Assembly (NCBI RefSeq): GCF_018130145.1
Contig: NZ_JAFCMB010000005.1
Coordinates: 248,001-312,000, forward strand
Direction of reading: 5' to 3'
Length of the DNA: 64,000 nt
Origin: Bradyrhizobium sp. AUGA SZCCT0176
Lineage (GTDB): Bacteria; Pseudomonadota; Alphaproteobacteria; Rhizobiales; Xanthobacteraceae
The stretch's first letter is position 1, and each line of letters opens with the position of its first letter. A program made the position numbers and the translations under genes. This document shows, piece after piece, positions 8,274-16,612 of this stretch. The notes below the pieces were generated by a model that saw nothing but the letters and a program-made list of their open reading frames with translations, made no database searches and had not been told where the DNA came from.

Positions 8274-9380
8274 TCACTTCGCGGGCGCGTTTTGCTGCAT
8301 GCGATGGAAGCGCAGCACCTGCTGGGCGGTCGATGGCCGCAGCCGCTCATAGGTATCCTTGCACGCCGATATGTCGGTCGGCTCCCCGCCCGTCAACTCG
8401 TCGCGCATGTTGATGATCGCCCGGACAGTAGACCATGACAGGCCCGCCACTTTCGCCAGGATCATCACGCCTTCGGCGCGGCTTTCGATCATCATGTTCT
8501 CGGCGATTGCCACCGGCACATTGGCCAGCGCTGCGATGGAGGCGTTGGCTTCGTCGAATTTGCCGGCCTCCGCAAATGACGCCACCTGGAATTCGTCGAG
8601 CCGGCCGTCCTGGTGAAGCGATTTGACCAGCGCGTGGGCAATCTCGGTGTTCCTGGTGATCGCCGACGGTGCGGAGCGCGCGCGCCGCGTCGCCTCCTTG
8701 ACCGCGTTCGGCACCTGCGCCGCCAGCTGCGGGTTGGCCGTCTCCAGCCGCTGCCGGACCGCGTCGGACGCCTTGGCCAGCAGCTTCAAATACAGATGTC
8801 GCGGAATCGTCGGACGCGGGCCGGTGCAGGTCGCGAGGTTGTCGTCTCCCTCGGCGCGGTTGACCAGCCGCGTGAAGCCGCGCTCGGTGAATTCGGCGCC
8901 CGGATTGTTGACGGTGCTCTGGATCACCTCATCGTTGCCGCGCTGGACCAGCACGTCGGTGACTGCGCCGCTCAACACTTTTCGCGTCGAGATCGCCATC
9001 AAATGGGCCTGGCTCTTGCTGCGCGCATTCTCGATCAGGGTCTTGTCGTCGAGCCGTGCCGATTGCGACAGCACGGGCCCGGCGACCTCGATCACGTCGT
9101 CGAATGCCAGTGCCCGGATCGTCAGCGGCGGTGCGGTGTCGATCGGCGCGAGACGGTTGGCCAGCAATGTCTTGGCTGACGTTTCGATGTGGACGATCAG
9201 GCATTGGAAGACATCATCGAACAGGCCGACCTGTTCATCCGAATAATCCACCGCGCCGTTGATGAAGAGGTCGGTCACCCGGCGCAAGGTCTCGACCCGG
9301 CGGGCGACCGTCCCGTGCGCGAGCGTGGTCTGCAGTTCGTCGAGCAGGTTCATGGGGGCGATAGCGGACTTCGAACTCAT
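8274..9380 (-). CDS. DUF2336 domain-containing protein
   Basis: About 368 residues, soluble, mostly alpha-helical, without signal peptide or membrane segment. The pattern of short helices with VARRVETLRRVTDLF near the N-terminus, FDDVIEVAGPVLSQS near 100 and LSWSTVRAIINMR near 320 matches DUF2336, a HEAT-like alphaproteobacterial family sometimes linked to flagellar or cell-cycle proteins but of unknown biochemical role. A second, divergent member lies at 51084-52058 and shares the order VAGPVL-, LATCTGPR-/ASLAM- type segments and the EALILPARIAT-like region only loosely. It stands alone between convergent and co-directional neighbours. Confidence 0.8.
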   Translation of the reverse strand: MSSKSAIAPMNLLDELQTTLAHGTVARRVETLRRVTDLFINGAVDYSDEQVGLFDDVFQCLIVHIETSAKTLLANRLAPIDTAPPLTIRALAFDDVIEVAGPVLSQSARLDDKTLIENARSKSQAHLMAISTRKVLSGAVTDVLVQRGNDEVIQSTVNNPGAEFTERGFTRLVNRAEGDDNLATCTGPRPTIPRHLYLKLLAKASDAVRQRLETANPQLAAQVPNAVKEATRRARSAPSAITRNTEIAHALVKSLHQDGRLDEFQVASFAEAGKFDEANASIAALANVPVAIAENMMIESRAEGVMILAKVAGLSWSTVRAIINMRDELTGGEPTDISACKDTYERLRPSTAQQVLRFHRMQQNAPAK

Positions 9381-9446
9381 GTGACTCTATCCTGGAGCAA
9401 AAGCCGGCGACGGATTCTCCGTCGCCGGAACACTGAAATGGTCGGT

Positions 9447-10589
9447 TCAGGCGCTGGCGATGCGGTTGCGTCCCTGTGCCTTGGCTGCGTAAAGCGCGCT
9501 GTCGGCGCGGGCGAGGAATATGTCCGGGGTTTCCTCCGGCTTCAGCGTCGCGACGCCTCCGGAAATGGTCACGCTCATGTCGGGCGAGAATGCGCTCCAG
9601 TCGAGCTCTGCAATGATCCCGCGCAGCCGGTCGAGCGCACGCACGGCGTGGTCCGTGCTCATGCCGGGCAGCACCAGCAGGAATTCCTCGCCGCCGTAGC
9701 GGCCGAAGCGGTCGATGCCGCGGATGTTGGCGAACATGGTGATGGCGAAAGTCCGCAGCACCTCGTCGCCGGTCGGATGACCAAAGGCGTCGTTGATGCG
9801 CTTGAACCAGTCGAGATCGATCAATGCAATCGAGCAGGGCGCGTCATTGCGGCCGGCGCGGGCGATCTCTTCATCCAGCATCCGCATGATGCAGCGGCGG
9901 TTATACGATCCCGTCAACTCGTCGAGTTCGGCAAGCTCCTCGATCCGCTTGTAGGCTTCCTTGAGTTTCTGCCCGCTCTGATAGAGCGATTGCTTCAGCG
10001 AGCTGGAGAAGATGCCTAAGAACATGCAGCGTCCGATGGTCAGGACGAACACCAAAAGGGTGGCAAAGCGCTCGAGGTGGCTGCCATGCGGCAGCGAGAT
10101 CGGTCTGTCGGTCAACAGGAACAGCCCGGCCAGGCCGATCGTCATCGCCGTCCAGATCATCATGGTCTGCGCAGGGATCGAGCGCAGCGAACTGAAGCTG
10201 AACACGATGAACAGGGTACAGAGGAACATCCCGCCGACTTCCGGCGCGATATAGGTGAACGCCAGCGCAATCAGCATGCAGATGGTCGCCTGCGGGGCGA
10301 CCAGATAATGATCCTTGAAGCGCTCGTTGAACCCGAACTCGGAAAGGATGAGGCTGAAAATCACCAGCGTCAGGCCGGAAGCGGCATAGGCCGGGGCGAT
10401 CATGGGCGGTATCGAGCCGGCCTGCGCATAAAGCAGCAGGACCCCGGCGTCGATGATATAGCTGACCCCGATCATGATCAGGATCTGGCGGCGCTGCTTG
10501 GCGCGCCGGGCAAGCGCCTTCGCCGCCGGCTGAGGACCGACGCCGTCCAGATCGGCCGGATTCACGAATGAGGAGGCCGCGGTGCCCAT
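9447..10589 (-). CDS. Membrane-bound diguanylate cyclase (GGDEF domain)
   Basis: About 380 residues. Five or six hydrophobic helices occupy residues about 35-190, followed by a linker and a GGDEF domain (about 210-370) with the active site RYGGEEF, a permitted GGEEF variant, so synthesis of cyclic di-GMP from GTP is expected. The substrate-binding segment DLDWFKRINDAFGHPTGDEVL is intact. No RxxD inhibitory site is obvious four to five residues upstream of the motif. No EAL domain is attached. I chose ATG 10589; upstream in-frame sequence to 10703 is not protein-like. The next gene, an ECF sigma factor, diverges from it. Confidence 0.9.
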   Translation of the reverse strand: MGTAASSFVNPADLDGVGPQPAAKALARRAKQRRQILIMIGVSYIIDAGVLLLYAQAGSIPPMIAPAYAASGLTLVIFSLILSEFGFNERFKDHYLVAPQATICMLIALAFTYIAPEVGGMFLCTLFIVFSFSSLRSIPAQTMMIWTAMTIGLAGLFLLTDRPISLPHGSHLERFATLLVFVLTIGRCMFLGIFSSSLKQSLYQSGQKLKEAYKRIEELAELDELTGSYNRRCIMRMLDEEIARAGRNDAPCSIALIDLDWFKRINDAFGHPTGDEVLRTFAITMFANIRGIDRFGRYGGEEFLLVLPGMSTDHAVRALDRLRGIIAELDWSAFSPDMSVTISGGVATLKPEETPDIFLARADSALYAAKAQGRNRIASA

Positions 10590-11006
10590 GGACTCGCCGT
10601 TGATGGAACTCGGCAAAAATCTAAGTGGGAAAGCCTTTAGGTTTGGTATCTTTTGGAACCGAATCTGGTCCGTTAAAACACCTGCCACTACTCTGTTTCG
10701 CAACGGAAATTCGGCCGATTTGAACTGCCGGAACTGTTGCGTGGCAGCCCAAGCTGTAAGCAGATGCTGCCTTGTGGACTAACCCTTGGTATGGTCGCAC
10801 CGGATCGCGCGCTCTCTAGGAAAGTAACTCCGTATTATGATACCGAAATTGGGGCTTTGTTCGTTCTCGCCGGCGCCTTTGGTGGTCGGTGCGCCTGTGT
10901 GGGGTAGATCACACATGCAATTGGTTCATTGCCGTAATGTGAAGAATCTTGCCTCGGCAATCGAACCCTCGGCCATCTCCCCCCGACCAACCTTGCGAGA
11001 CGGCAA
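10590..11006. other. Intergenic region between diguanylate cyclase and ECF sigma genes
   Basis: About 417 bp between divergent starts. It holds a CRP/FNR-like palindrome at 10898-10913 (listed separately). A GGAACC followed by CGTT near 10655-10672 looks like an EcfG promoter but the spacer is only about 11-12 bp. No ORF with a plausible start, no terminator and no repeat family member are visible here. Confidence 0.5.
10898..10913. promoter_or_regulatory. Candidate CRP/FNR-family binding site
   Basis: TGTGGGGTAGATCACA matches the CRP/FNR family pattern TGTGA-N6-TCACA with one mismatch (G for A in the left half). Flanking bases extend the symmetry to TGTGTG...CACACA (10896-10915). It lies 93-108 bp upstream of the ECF sigma factor start. 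No known regulator is encoded in the window for it; the call is by pattern only. Confidence 0.3.
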
Positions 11007-11576
11007 TTGAGTGCGACACAGGCGGCTTCAGACGAAATTCTGATCGCTCGGATCGCTCAAGGCGACCGGCTCGCCATGCAGGTGCTTTACGGAAGGCACC
11101 ATGTCAGGGTGTTCCGTTTCGGGCTTCGGCTCGTAAGGGACGAACAGGTTGCGGAAGACCTCATCAGTGAGGTGTTTCTCGATGTGTGGCGCCAGGCTGG
11201 CAAGTTCGAAGGCCGATCCGCCGTTACCACCTGGCTGCTGGCGATTACGCGGTTCAAGGCCCTGTCGGCACTTAGGCGCCGGAAGGATGTTGGACTGGAC
11301 GATGAGACCGCGAACGCGATCGAGGATACGTCCGATGATCCGGAAGTGGTGGTTCAGAAGAAAGATACCAGTGATGCGTTGCGCAAGTGCCTGACATCAC
11401 TTTCGCCTGAGCATCGGGAGATCGTCGATCTCGTCTACTACCACGAGAAGTCAGTGGAAGAGGTGGCCGAAATCGTCGGAATTCCCGAAAACACCGTCAA
11501 GACGCGTCTGTTTTATGCGCGCAAGAAATTAGCCGAACTGCTGAAGGCAGCCGGCATTGAGCGAGGTTGGCCATGA
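11007..11576 (+). CDS. ECF RNA polymerase sigma factor (RpoE-like)
   Basis: About 189 residues with region 2 (about 14-80: LYGRHHVRVFRFGLRLVRDE, then QVAEDLISEVFLDVWRQ and TTWLLAITRFKALSALRRRK) and region 4 (about 125-180: LSPEHREIVDLVYYHEKSVE, then IPENTVKTRLFYARKKL). The start is TTG at 11007. It overlaps a membrane-spanning anti-sigma gene by four bases and that is followed by a serine protease gene, so the three form a likely stress-response operon. The signal is unknown. Membrane anti-sigma control and autoregulation are inferred from gene order. Confidence 0.92.
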   Translation: MSATQAASDEILIARIAQGDRLAMQVLYGRHHVRVFRFGLRLVRDEQVAEDLISEVFLDVWRQAGKFEGRSAVTTWLLAITRFKALSALRRRKDVGLDDETANAIEDTSDDPEVVVQKKDTSDALRKCLTSLSPEHREIVDLVYYHEKSVEEVAEIVGIPENTVKTRLFYARKKLAELLKAAGIERGWP

Positions 11577-12280
11577 TGGCGATGAGCAAGAAAATGCTGG
11601 ATCAAGAGCCCGGCGAAATCGAGATGCTGCTGCCATTCCATGCGGCCGGCACGCTGAACGCGCGCGACGCTCGTCGCGTCGATGAGGCGCTCGCCGGCGA
11701 TCCCGCGTTGGCCAAGCAATATGCCGTCATCCAGGAAGAATACGCCGAGACCATTCATCTCAACGAGAGCCTGGGTGCGCCGTCGGCGCGCGCCATGCAG
11801 AAGCTGTTCGCGGCGATCGACGGCGAGCCCGAGCGCAAGCCGTCGCTGTCGACCAGTCTCTCGGCGCGGGTCGCGGAATTCTTCACCCGGCTTTCGCCGC
11901 GGACGCTGGCCTGGTCGGCGAGCCTCGGCGCGGTTGCGCTGCTGCTGCAGGCCGGGGTGATTGGCGCGGTGCTGGTGAAGAATCAGACCGCCTCGTTCCA
12001 GACCGCTTCGCTGAGCCTCAACCAGACGGCGGCGCCCCTTACCCGCGAACTCGGTGCTGCGGTGCCGCCGCGCGCGCTGGTGCGGTTTAACCCGGACGCG
12101 CGCATGTCCGACATCAATACACTGCTCGAAAATTATCAGGCCTTGATCGTCGATGGCGCCAAGGGCGGCATGTTCCGGCTGCAGTTTGGCAACCGCGCGC
12201 TGGGCAAGGACGAAGTCACGAACCTGATGAGCAAGTTGCAAGGTGAGAAGATCGTCAATCTTGCGGTGCCGACGCCGTAA
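11573..12280 (+). CDS. Membrane-spanning anti-sigma factor (putative)
   Basis: About 235 residues. The N-terminal 100 residues are soluble and start with EIEMLLPFHAAGTLNARDARRVDEAL, a pattern common in ECF anti-sigma (zinc-finger-like/anti-sigma-K) N-termini although no HxxxCxxC zinc motif is present. One membrane helix lies near residues 121-144, followed by a periplasmic domain of about 90 residues. The ATG at 11573 overlaps the sigma stop codon (ATGA) and has GAGG upstream, arguing for equal synthesis. It should hold the upstream sigma factor at the membrane until signal. An in-frame TTG at 11567 is the only alternative. Confidence 0.8.
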   Translation: MMAMSKKMLDQEPGEIEMLLPFHAAGTLNARDARRVDEALAGDPALAKQYAVIQEEYAETIHLNESLGAPSARAMQKLFAAIDGEPERKPSLSTSLSARVAEFFTRLSPRTLAWSASLGAVALLLQAGVIGAVLVKNQTASFQTASLSLNQTAAPLTRELGAAVPPRALVRFNPDARMSDINTLLENYQALIVDGAKGGMFRLQFGNRALGKDEVTNLMSKLQGEKIVNLAVPTP

Positions 12281-12311
12281 GGCGTCGGTCGCCTGACCAA
12301 GCCGAGGTCCC

Positions 12312-14171
12312 ATGGTCGATATTGGCGTGAATTGGCGGATAAAGGCGCAGCGCGCGGCATTGGCATTGTCGGCGGTGGTGTTGCCGCTCGTGCTGTTCGG
12401 CGGTTCGGTAGCCGACGCGCAAGCCATCATGCGCACCCCGAGCCTGAACCTCAATTCCCGCGTGCCGACGATCAATCCGACCGTGACGTCGCGGGTCAAT
12501 CCCACCGTCGGGGCGCGGGTCAATCCGGTCATCACGAACCGGCCTGTCATCACGAACCGGCCCGTCATCACGACGAACCGGCCTGTCATCACGACCCGGC
12601 CCGGTCCCGGGGTCATCGCGCGCGTTCCGCCGACCACGCACGGCGGAGGTGGAGGCGGAGATACGACATTGGTGGGGCGGATACCGAACGGGCGTCCCGA
12701 GATATCCCGTGTCGGTGTGGATCCAACGCTTCCTCTGCGTTTCTCGCCGAACCTCTATCCGGTCTGCCAATACGCCAATCGCGGCCCTGACGGCGAATGT
12801 TTCGACCGCCCGGTCCTCTCGGTCGATGGCGGCGGCAACGGCCCTTCGGCCAAGAACGGCAACAACGCTCCGCGCAACAACGCGCCGCCGCAGGCGGCCG
12901 CGATCGACACGCGCGCGATCCCGAACGAACTGGTGGCCGAGATCGACAGCGCGTTATCGCCGGCGCAGGCCGATGAACTGGCCCGGCGTCACGGCCTCGA
13001 GCGGCTCTCCTCGCAGGAATTTCCGCTGATCGGCGGCACCATCGGCCTGTTCCGGATCATCGATCAGCGCCCGGTGGACGTCGTCCGCCGTGAGTTCGCC
13101 GCTGACAGCGCCGGCGGCGTGAAGTCGGTGCAGCTCAATTTCCGATATGTGCTGCAGGATCAGAAGCGCTCGATGAGCGAGGGCGACGCCGCGCAATACG
13201 CGGTCGCCCAGCTTCGGTTGCCACAGGCGCACAAGTTGGTCCGCGGCATGAACGTCACCATTGCGGTGATCGATTCAGGCGTTGACGTCAAACATCCCGA
13301 ACTCGTCAATTCGGTTGCCGATAGTTTCGATGCGCTCGGCAGCAAGGAGGGCCCGCACGTCCACGGTACCGGCATTGCCGGCGCGATCGTGGCGCATGGC
13401 AAGCTGATGGGAAGCGCGCCGGAGGCGCGGCTATTGGCGATCCGTGCGTTCGGCAGCGGCGCAAATGGTGCGGAGAGCACCTCCTACGTGATCCTCAAGG
13501 GGCTGGACTATGCGGCCGAGCACGGTGCGCAGATCATCAACATGAGTTTTGCGGGACCGAAGGATCCCTTGATCGAGCGGGGTGTTGCTGCAACCGCTTC
13601 CAGGGGGATCCTGATGGTGGCCGCCGCCGGCAATGCCGGCGCCAAATCGCCGGCGCTCTATCCCGCCGCCAATCCGAACGTCATTGCGGTGAGCGGAACC
13701 GACTCGCAGGCAAAGCTGTTTGCGGCATCGAACCGCGGTGTCCACATCGCCATCGCAGCGCCCGGCGCGGATATCTTCCTGCCGGCGCCGGATGATAAAT
13801 ACCAGATCACCTCGGGTACCTCGTTTTCCGCCGCCTTTGTCAGCGGCGTTGCCGCCCTGATGCTGGAGCGCAATCCTGCGTTGAAGCCGAACGATCTACG
13901 CGCGATCCTGACCAAGACCGCCCGCGACCTTGGCGCGCCCGGCCGTGACGATATGTTCGGGGCCGGCGAGGTCGATGCTTTCGCTGCCGTCACCGCCTCG
14001 ACGGCCGCGCCTGCGGTACCGCTCGCTGCGGTTTCGGGAACTCCGGGATCTCAAAAGGCGCCGGCTCCCGCCGATAACGCTTCCGTGAGCAGAGCGATGA
14101 ACGACTCGGCGCCGTCGATGGCGTCCGAGAAATCGGTCGCAAACAACGTCAATCGCCCCGCTACGCGGTGA
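12312..14171 (+). CDS. Exported S8 family (subtilisin-like) serine protease
   Basis: About 619 residues. A hydrophobic signal or anchor (about 14-36) is followed by a low-complexity Asn/Arg/Pro/Val stretch (about 45-105) with VITNRP-type repeats, a Gly run, a proprotease-like alpha/beta segment (about 200-285), and a complete S8 catalytic domain: Asp321 in VIDSGVD, His351 in HVHGTG, oxyanion Asn441 in AAAGNAG, Ser504 in SGTSFSAAFV. The tail is Ala/Ser/Pro-rich. It lies 31 bp after the anti-sigma gene, so it may be the effector of that regulon or cleave the anti-sigma factor. Two pairs of cysteines before the protease domain (C152, C163) could form a disulphide. Confidence 0.92.
   Translation: MVDIGVNWRIKAQRAALALSAVVLPLVLFGGSVADAQAIMRTPSLNLNSRVPTINPTVTSRVNPTVGARVNPVITNRPVITNRPVITTNRPVITTRPGPGVIARVPPTTHGGGGGGDTTLVGRIPNGRPEISRVGVDPTLPLRFSPNLYPVCQYANRGPDGECFDRPVLSVDGGGNGPSAKNGNNAPRNNAPPQAAAIDTRAIPNELVAEIDSALSPAQADELARRHGLERLSSQEFPLIGGTIGLFRIIDQRPVDVVRREFAADSAGGVKSVQLNFRYVLQDQKRSMSEGDAAQYAVAQLRLPQAHKLVRGMNVTIAVIDSGVDVKHPELVNSVADSFDALGSKEGPHVHGTGIAGAIVAHGKLMGSAPEARLLAIRAFGSGANGAESTSYVILKGLDYAAEHGAQIINMSFAGPKDPLIERGVAATASRGILMVAAAGNAGAKSPALYPAANPNVIAVSGTDSQAKLFAASNRGVHIAIAAPGADIFLPAPDDKYQITSGTSFSAAFVSGVAALMLERNPALKPNDLRAILTKTARDLGAPGRDDMFGAGEVDAFAAVTASTAAPAVPLAAVSGTPGSQKAPAPADNASVSRAMNDSAPSMASEKSVANNVNRPATR
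12528..12602. repeat. In-frame 18-bp tandem repeat encoding VITNRP units
   Basis: Four units: 12528-12545, 12546-12563, 12564-12584 (one extra codon) and 12585-12602, each a variant of GTCATCACGAACCGGCC. They encode VITNRP, VITNRP, VITTNRP and VITTRP inside the S8 protease. The neighbouring upstream codons (TSRVNPTVGARVNP) look like an older, diverged form of the same repeat. The region probably forms a flexible, wall- or membrane-spanning linker. Confidence 0.95.
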
Positions 14172-14220
14172 TTTCCGGCCGACTCGCCCCGAATAAAACT
14201 TAAAAAAATCGATCGGCCTT

Positions 14221-14249
14221 TTGAACGTCCCGCGAAGCTGCTGCGACTA
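14221..14249 (+). promoter_or_regulatory. Possible sigma-70 promoter of the candidate sRNA
   Basis: TTGAAC (14221-14226) is followed after 17 bp by CGACTA (14244-14249), a weak -10. The spacing is right and the -35 is good; the -10 is poor. Transcription would start near 14256. It is 50 bp after the protease stop codon, in an A/T-richer patch unusual for this genome. Confidence 0.3.
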
Positions 14250-14255
14250 ATGAAT

Positions 14256-14368
14256 GTGGGAGCGGTTATCCCTCCCCATCGGCTGTATTCGGCGCGAGCG
14301 CCCATCCACCCCAAGCGCCCATATGGCTTGACCCGTCCGGTTGTCCCCCCGGACGGGTCTTTTCTTTT
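14256..14368 (+). ncRNA. Candidate small regulatory RNA ending in an intrinsic terminator
   Basis: A region of about 112 bases between a possible promoter and a perfect terminator. It contains several pyrimidine-rich single-stranded candidates, including CCCTCCCC at 14270-14277, which is complementary to ribosome binding sites and resembles the anti-Shine-Dalgarno loops of alphaproteobacterial sRNAs. There is no start codon with a ribosome binding site and no ORF. I do not recognise a named RNA family. It may alternatively be just the 3' untranslated region of the protease mRNA, 160-200 nt long. Confidence 0.4.
14330..14368 (+). terminator. Strong intrinsic terminator
   Basis: GACCCGTCCGG (14330-14340) and CCGGACGGGTC (14349-14359) form a perfect 11-bp GC-rich stem with an eight-base loop (TTGTCCCC), followed directly by TTTTCTTTT. 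This is a textbook plus-strand intrinsic terminator, the best in the window. It ends transcription of the sigma/anti-sigma/protease operon or of a separate small RNA. Confidence 0.9.
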
Positions 14369-14719
14369 CAGCACCCCGTTTCCGAGCGCGAGCCTCGCCT
14401 CCACTGACGCAGGCCGAGCGCCGTTCTGCCATCAAGACGGATCAAGCAGGCTCAGGCTTCCGGGGGTGCGTGCGCCGATCGAACCGCGTTGCCGTCCGTG
14501 AAATCACCGCGAGGTCCACGCAACGCGGCCATGCCGTTGAACGGCTTGACCGTCGATAGCGCAAGTAACCCAGCATTCATGCGGGTTTCTTGCACTGGGA
14601 GGCGTCCCGTAATGTCACGTACTGGACAAGCAAGAAGTTTTCCACAGAATATCCCCACCACGTCCAGTTGATTCGCCTCTGTTGCGTCTGCGTCCGTTCT
14701 TCTCCTTACGGGCAGTTTT

Positions 14720-15229
14720 ATGACACATCATGCAGACGTGGCACGTGGCCGCGATATCGTTGCGCGCTGGTGCAATCTTGCGGAGCAGCGGCTGGATTAC
14801 CTCACCGAACTGTTCGAGACCGGGCGCTGGCGGCGCTTTCATACCGAAGACGCATTTCTCGAAAATATCCGGGAAGCCAAGGAAGCGGTCGAACTCTGGC
14901 GCAAGCTGGAGACACGCGAGGCCTCGCTCGATAACACCGCTGTCGATCTATCCTGGCTCGGACGTCGCGAATCGACGCTGACAATTAGCGCGCGGCTGCG
15001 TGAGTACGCCCCTTCGGCTCCAAGTCTGGCCCTAAGCCTGGCCCCGGTCGCCGCCGAGCCGCCACGCGATGTTCCGGGCGATGTCCTGATAGCGCTGGAA
15101 AGCGTACTCGCCGATAGTGCCGAGGCGCCCTCGGTGCCCGATGCGCCGGCGCTGGACGATCTCTCGCCACCGGCGCTCGATCTCGACGTGATCAGGGATC
15201 GCTACCCGCTGCTGCGCAACGCGCTGTAG
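14720..15229 (+). CDS. TIGR03809 family protein of unknown function
   Basis: About 169 residues, soluble. The N-terminal 70 residues (ADVARGRDIVARWCNLAEQR, then LDYLTELFETGRWRRFHTED) match my memory of TIGR03809, a family found almost only in Bradyrhizobium and relatives and next to TIGR03808 proteins, as here. The C-terminal half is Ala/Pro/Asp-rich and probably disordered, ending DLDVIRDRYPLLRNAL. There is no signal peptide. No enzymatic motif is visible. The gene converges on the TIGR03808-type gene with only 12 bp between stop codons. Confidence 0.75.
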   Translation: MTHHADVARGRDIVARWCNLAEQRLDYLTELFETGRWRRFHTEDAFLENIREAKEAVELWRKLETREASLDNTAVDLSWLGRRESTLTISARLREYAPSAPSLALSLAPVAAEPPRDVPGDVLIALESVLADSAEAPSVPDAPALDDLSPPALDLDVIRDRYPLLRNAL

Positions 15230-15241
15230 AGGAGCCGCGCC

Positions 15242-16612
15242 CTATCGCCGCACTGCATTGGTCCCGATCACCACCTGGGCGTAACGCTGGGCGCCTTCGG
15301 CGGACAGGTCGCTCGTGATGGCGCGGGCGTGGTCGAGGCCGACCACGGCGCCGCGCGGGGTTTCCGAAATCATGTTGTTGTTGACCAGCGCGGTGCCGGC
15401 GCCCGGCACCACCGAGACGCCGACCCCGACAAAGGCCTTGCGGATCACATTGCCCGTGATGGCGATGTCGCGGAGATATTTGCCCCAGCCGGCTACGATC
15501 CCGAAGGAGGGCGCGTTCTCGATCACGTTGCCGGTCACGGAACTGTCCGCCTCGACATAAATGCCGACGCCCGCGTCATCGTCCGGAATGGTGCCGACCG
15601 GCCGCTTGGGCAGCAGATTGCGGATGATGTTGCCCTGCACGACCGCGATGCGGCCGCCTTCGTTGAAATTGCAGACGGAGACGCCGACGGCGGCGCCATC
15701 GACGGTGTTGTTGGCGATCACGGCACCTTCGAACGAGAATTCCGAATACAGCGCGACCTCGCGGACGTCGCTGACGCTGTTGCCTGATATCTGGATGTTG
15801 GACGCCGAATTGCCGCGCACCGCCGAATAGTCGCAATTGCGGATGCGGTTGCCGCGCACGATCACGTTGCCGGCGCGGAAGGCGTTGATGGCGTTGCCGT
15901 ACTGGCCGGAGCCGCCGGGGCCGGCCTTGATGTCCTCGATGCGGTTGTCCACGACCAGCGTGCCGTCATCTCCGATCGCGGTCCGCAAGATCTCGATGCC
16001 GTTGTCGTTGGTGTCGATGATGGTGTTGCGCGAGACGATCAGGCCCTTTGCATCGAACGATACCACCGCCGTGGTCGCGATCTTGGTGAAGATGTTGCCG
16101 CTGATGTCGCCGGAGACCTGTTCGAGCCAAATGCCGTTGCCGCCGCTGGCGGTGATTTCGCAGTCGGTGATGCGGACGTCGCGCCCACCCGCGCAATGGA
16201 CCAGACCGCGCCGTGTCGGCAGCGGAATGGCGCCGCCGTCGAACGTGATGCCGGACAGACCGATGCCGCCGGCCCCCTCGCTCTGCAGCATCGATGCGCC
16301 GCCACTGAAGACGAATTTGGTCGCGCCGCGCACGCCGACCAGTTGCGAGCCGTTTTGCAGGCGGAGCAGCCCGGTGCGGTAGACGCCCGGCGGCAGCGAT
16401 AACGGCACCTGCGCCCGCGCGGCTTCATCGATCGCGCGCTGCAGCGCCTTGGTTTGATCGTCGGGACTGCCGGGGCGCACGCCATATTGCGTGGCGTCGC
16501 GCCCGAACGTCGAGGCCGGCGGCGCCGCGCGCGCAGCGTCCGGCGACATCGCCAACGCGCCGGCAATGCCGGCGGCGGAAACGCCCATGAACTGGCGGCG
16601 TTTTGCGTCCAT
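15242..16612 (-). CDS. Tat-exported right-handed beta-helix protein, TIGR03808 family
   Basis: About 456 residues. The N-terminus MDAKRRQFMGVSAAGIAGAL is a twin-arginine signal (RRQFMG) followed by a hydrophobic stretch and AARAAP cleavage region. The mature protein begins like pectate-lyase-like proteins (FGVRP/YGVRPGSPDDQTKALQRAID) and then repeats short NxI/NxV turns (GNGIWL, SGNIFTKI, VRGNRIRNC, ISGNSVSDV, VVQGNIIRNL, VTGNVIENA, ITGNVIRKA), the pattern of a parallel beta-helix. The family TIGR03808 is named as twin-arginine-translocated repeat protein; substrate unknown. Start chosen at ATG 16612, which places the Tat motif at the N-terminus; 16642 would displace it. Confidence 0.85.
   Translation of the reverse strand: MDAKRRQFMGVSAAGIAGALAMSPDAARAAPPASTFGRDATQYGVRPGSPDDQTKALQRAIDEAARAQVPLSLPPGVYRTGLLRLQNGSQLVGVRGATKFVFSGGASMLQSEGAGGIGLSGITFDGGAIPLPTRRGLVHCAGGRDVRITDCEITASGGNGIWLEQVSGDISGNIFTKIATTAVVSFDAKGLIVSRNTIIDTNDNGIEILRTAIGDDGTLVVDNRIEDIKAGPGGSGQYGNAINAFRAGNVIVRGNRIRNCDYSAVRGNSASNIQISGNSVSDVREVALYSEFSFEGAVIANNTVDGAAVGVSVCNFNEGGRIAVVQGNIIRNLLPKRPVGTIPDDDAGVGIYVEADSSVTGNVIENAPSFGIVAGWGKYLRDIAITGNVIRKAFVGVGVSVVPGAGTALVNNNMISETPRGAVVGLDHARAITSDLSAEGAQRYAQVVIGTNAVRR

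Larger units (their letters stand above)
14172..14719. other. Intergenic region holding a candidate sRNA, a terminator and a hairpin
   Basis: About 550 bp without a convincing ORF. It holds the candidate small RNA and its terminator (14256-14368, listed separately) and a second hairpin, GCAAG...CTTGC at 14561-14593, whose arms pair over 12-14 positions with a few mismatches and a two-base loop region AGCATTCATGC. The stretch 14600-14719 immediately upstream of the TIGR03809-type gene should contain its promoter, but I see no consensus boxes. Confidence 0.5.

Noticed and set aside
10655..10672. EcfG (general stress) promoter GGAAC...CGTT
   Set aside because: The distance between the two boxes is about 11-12 bp, while 16-17 bp is needed.
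12312..14171. Autotransporter passenger for the S8 protease
   Set aside because: No beta-barrel domain at the C-terminus; the tail is short, Ala/Ser/Pro-rich and hydrophilic.
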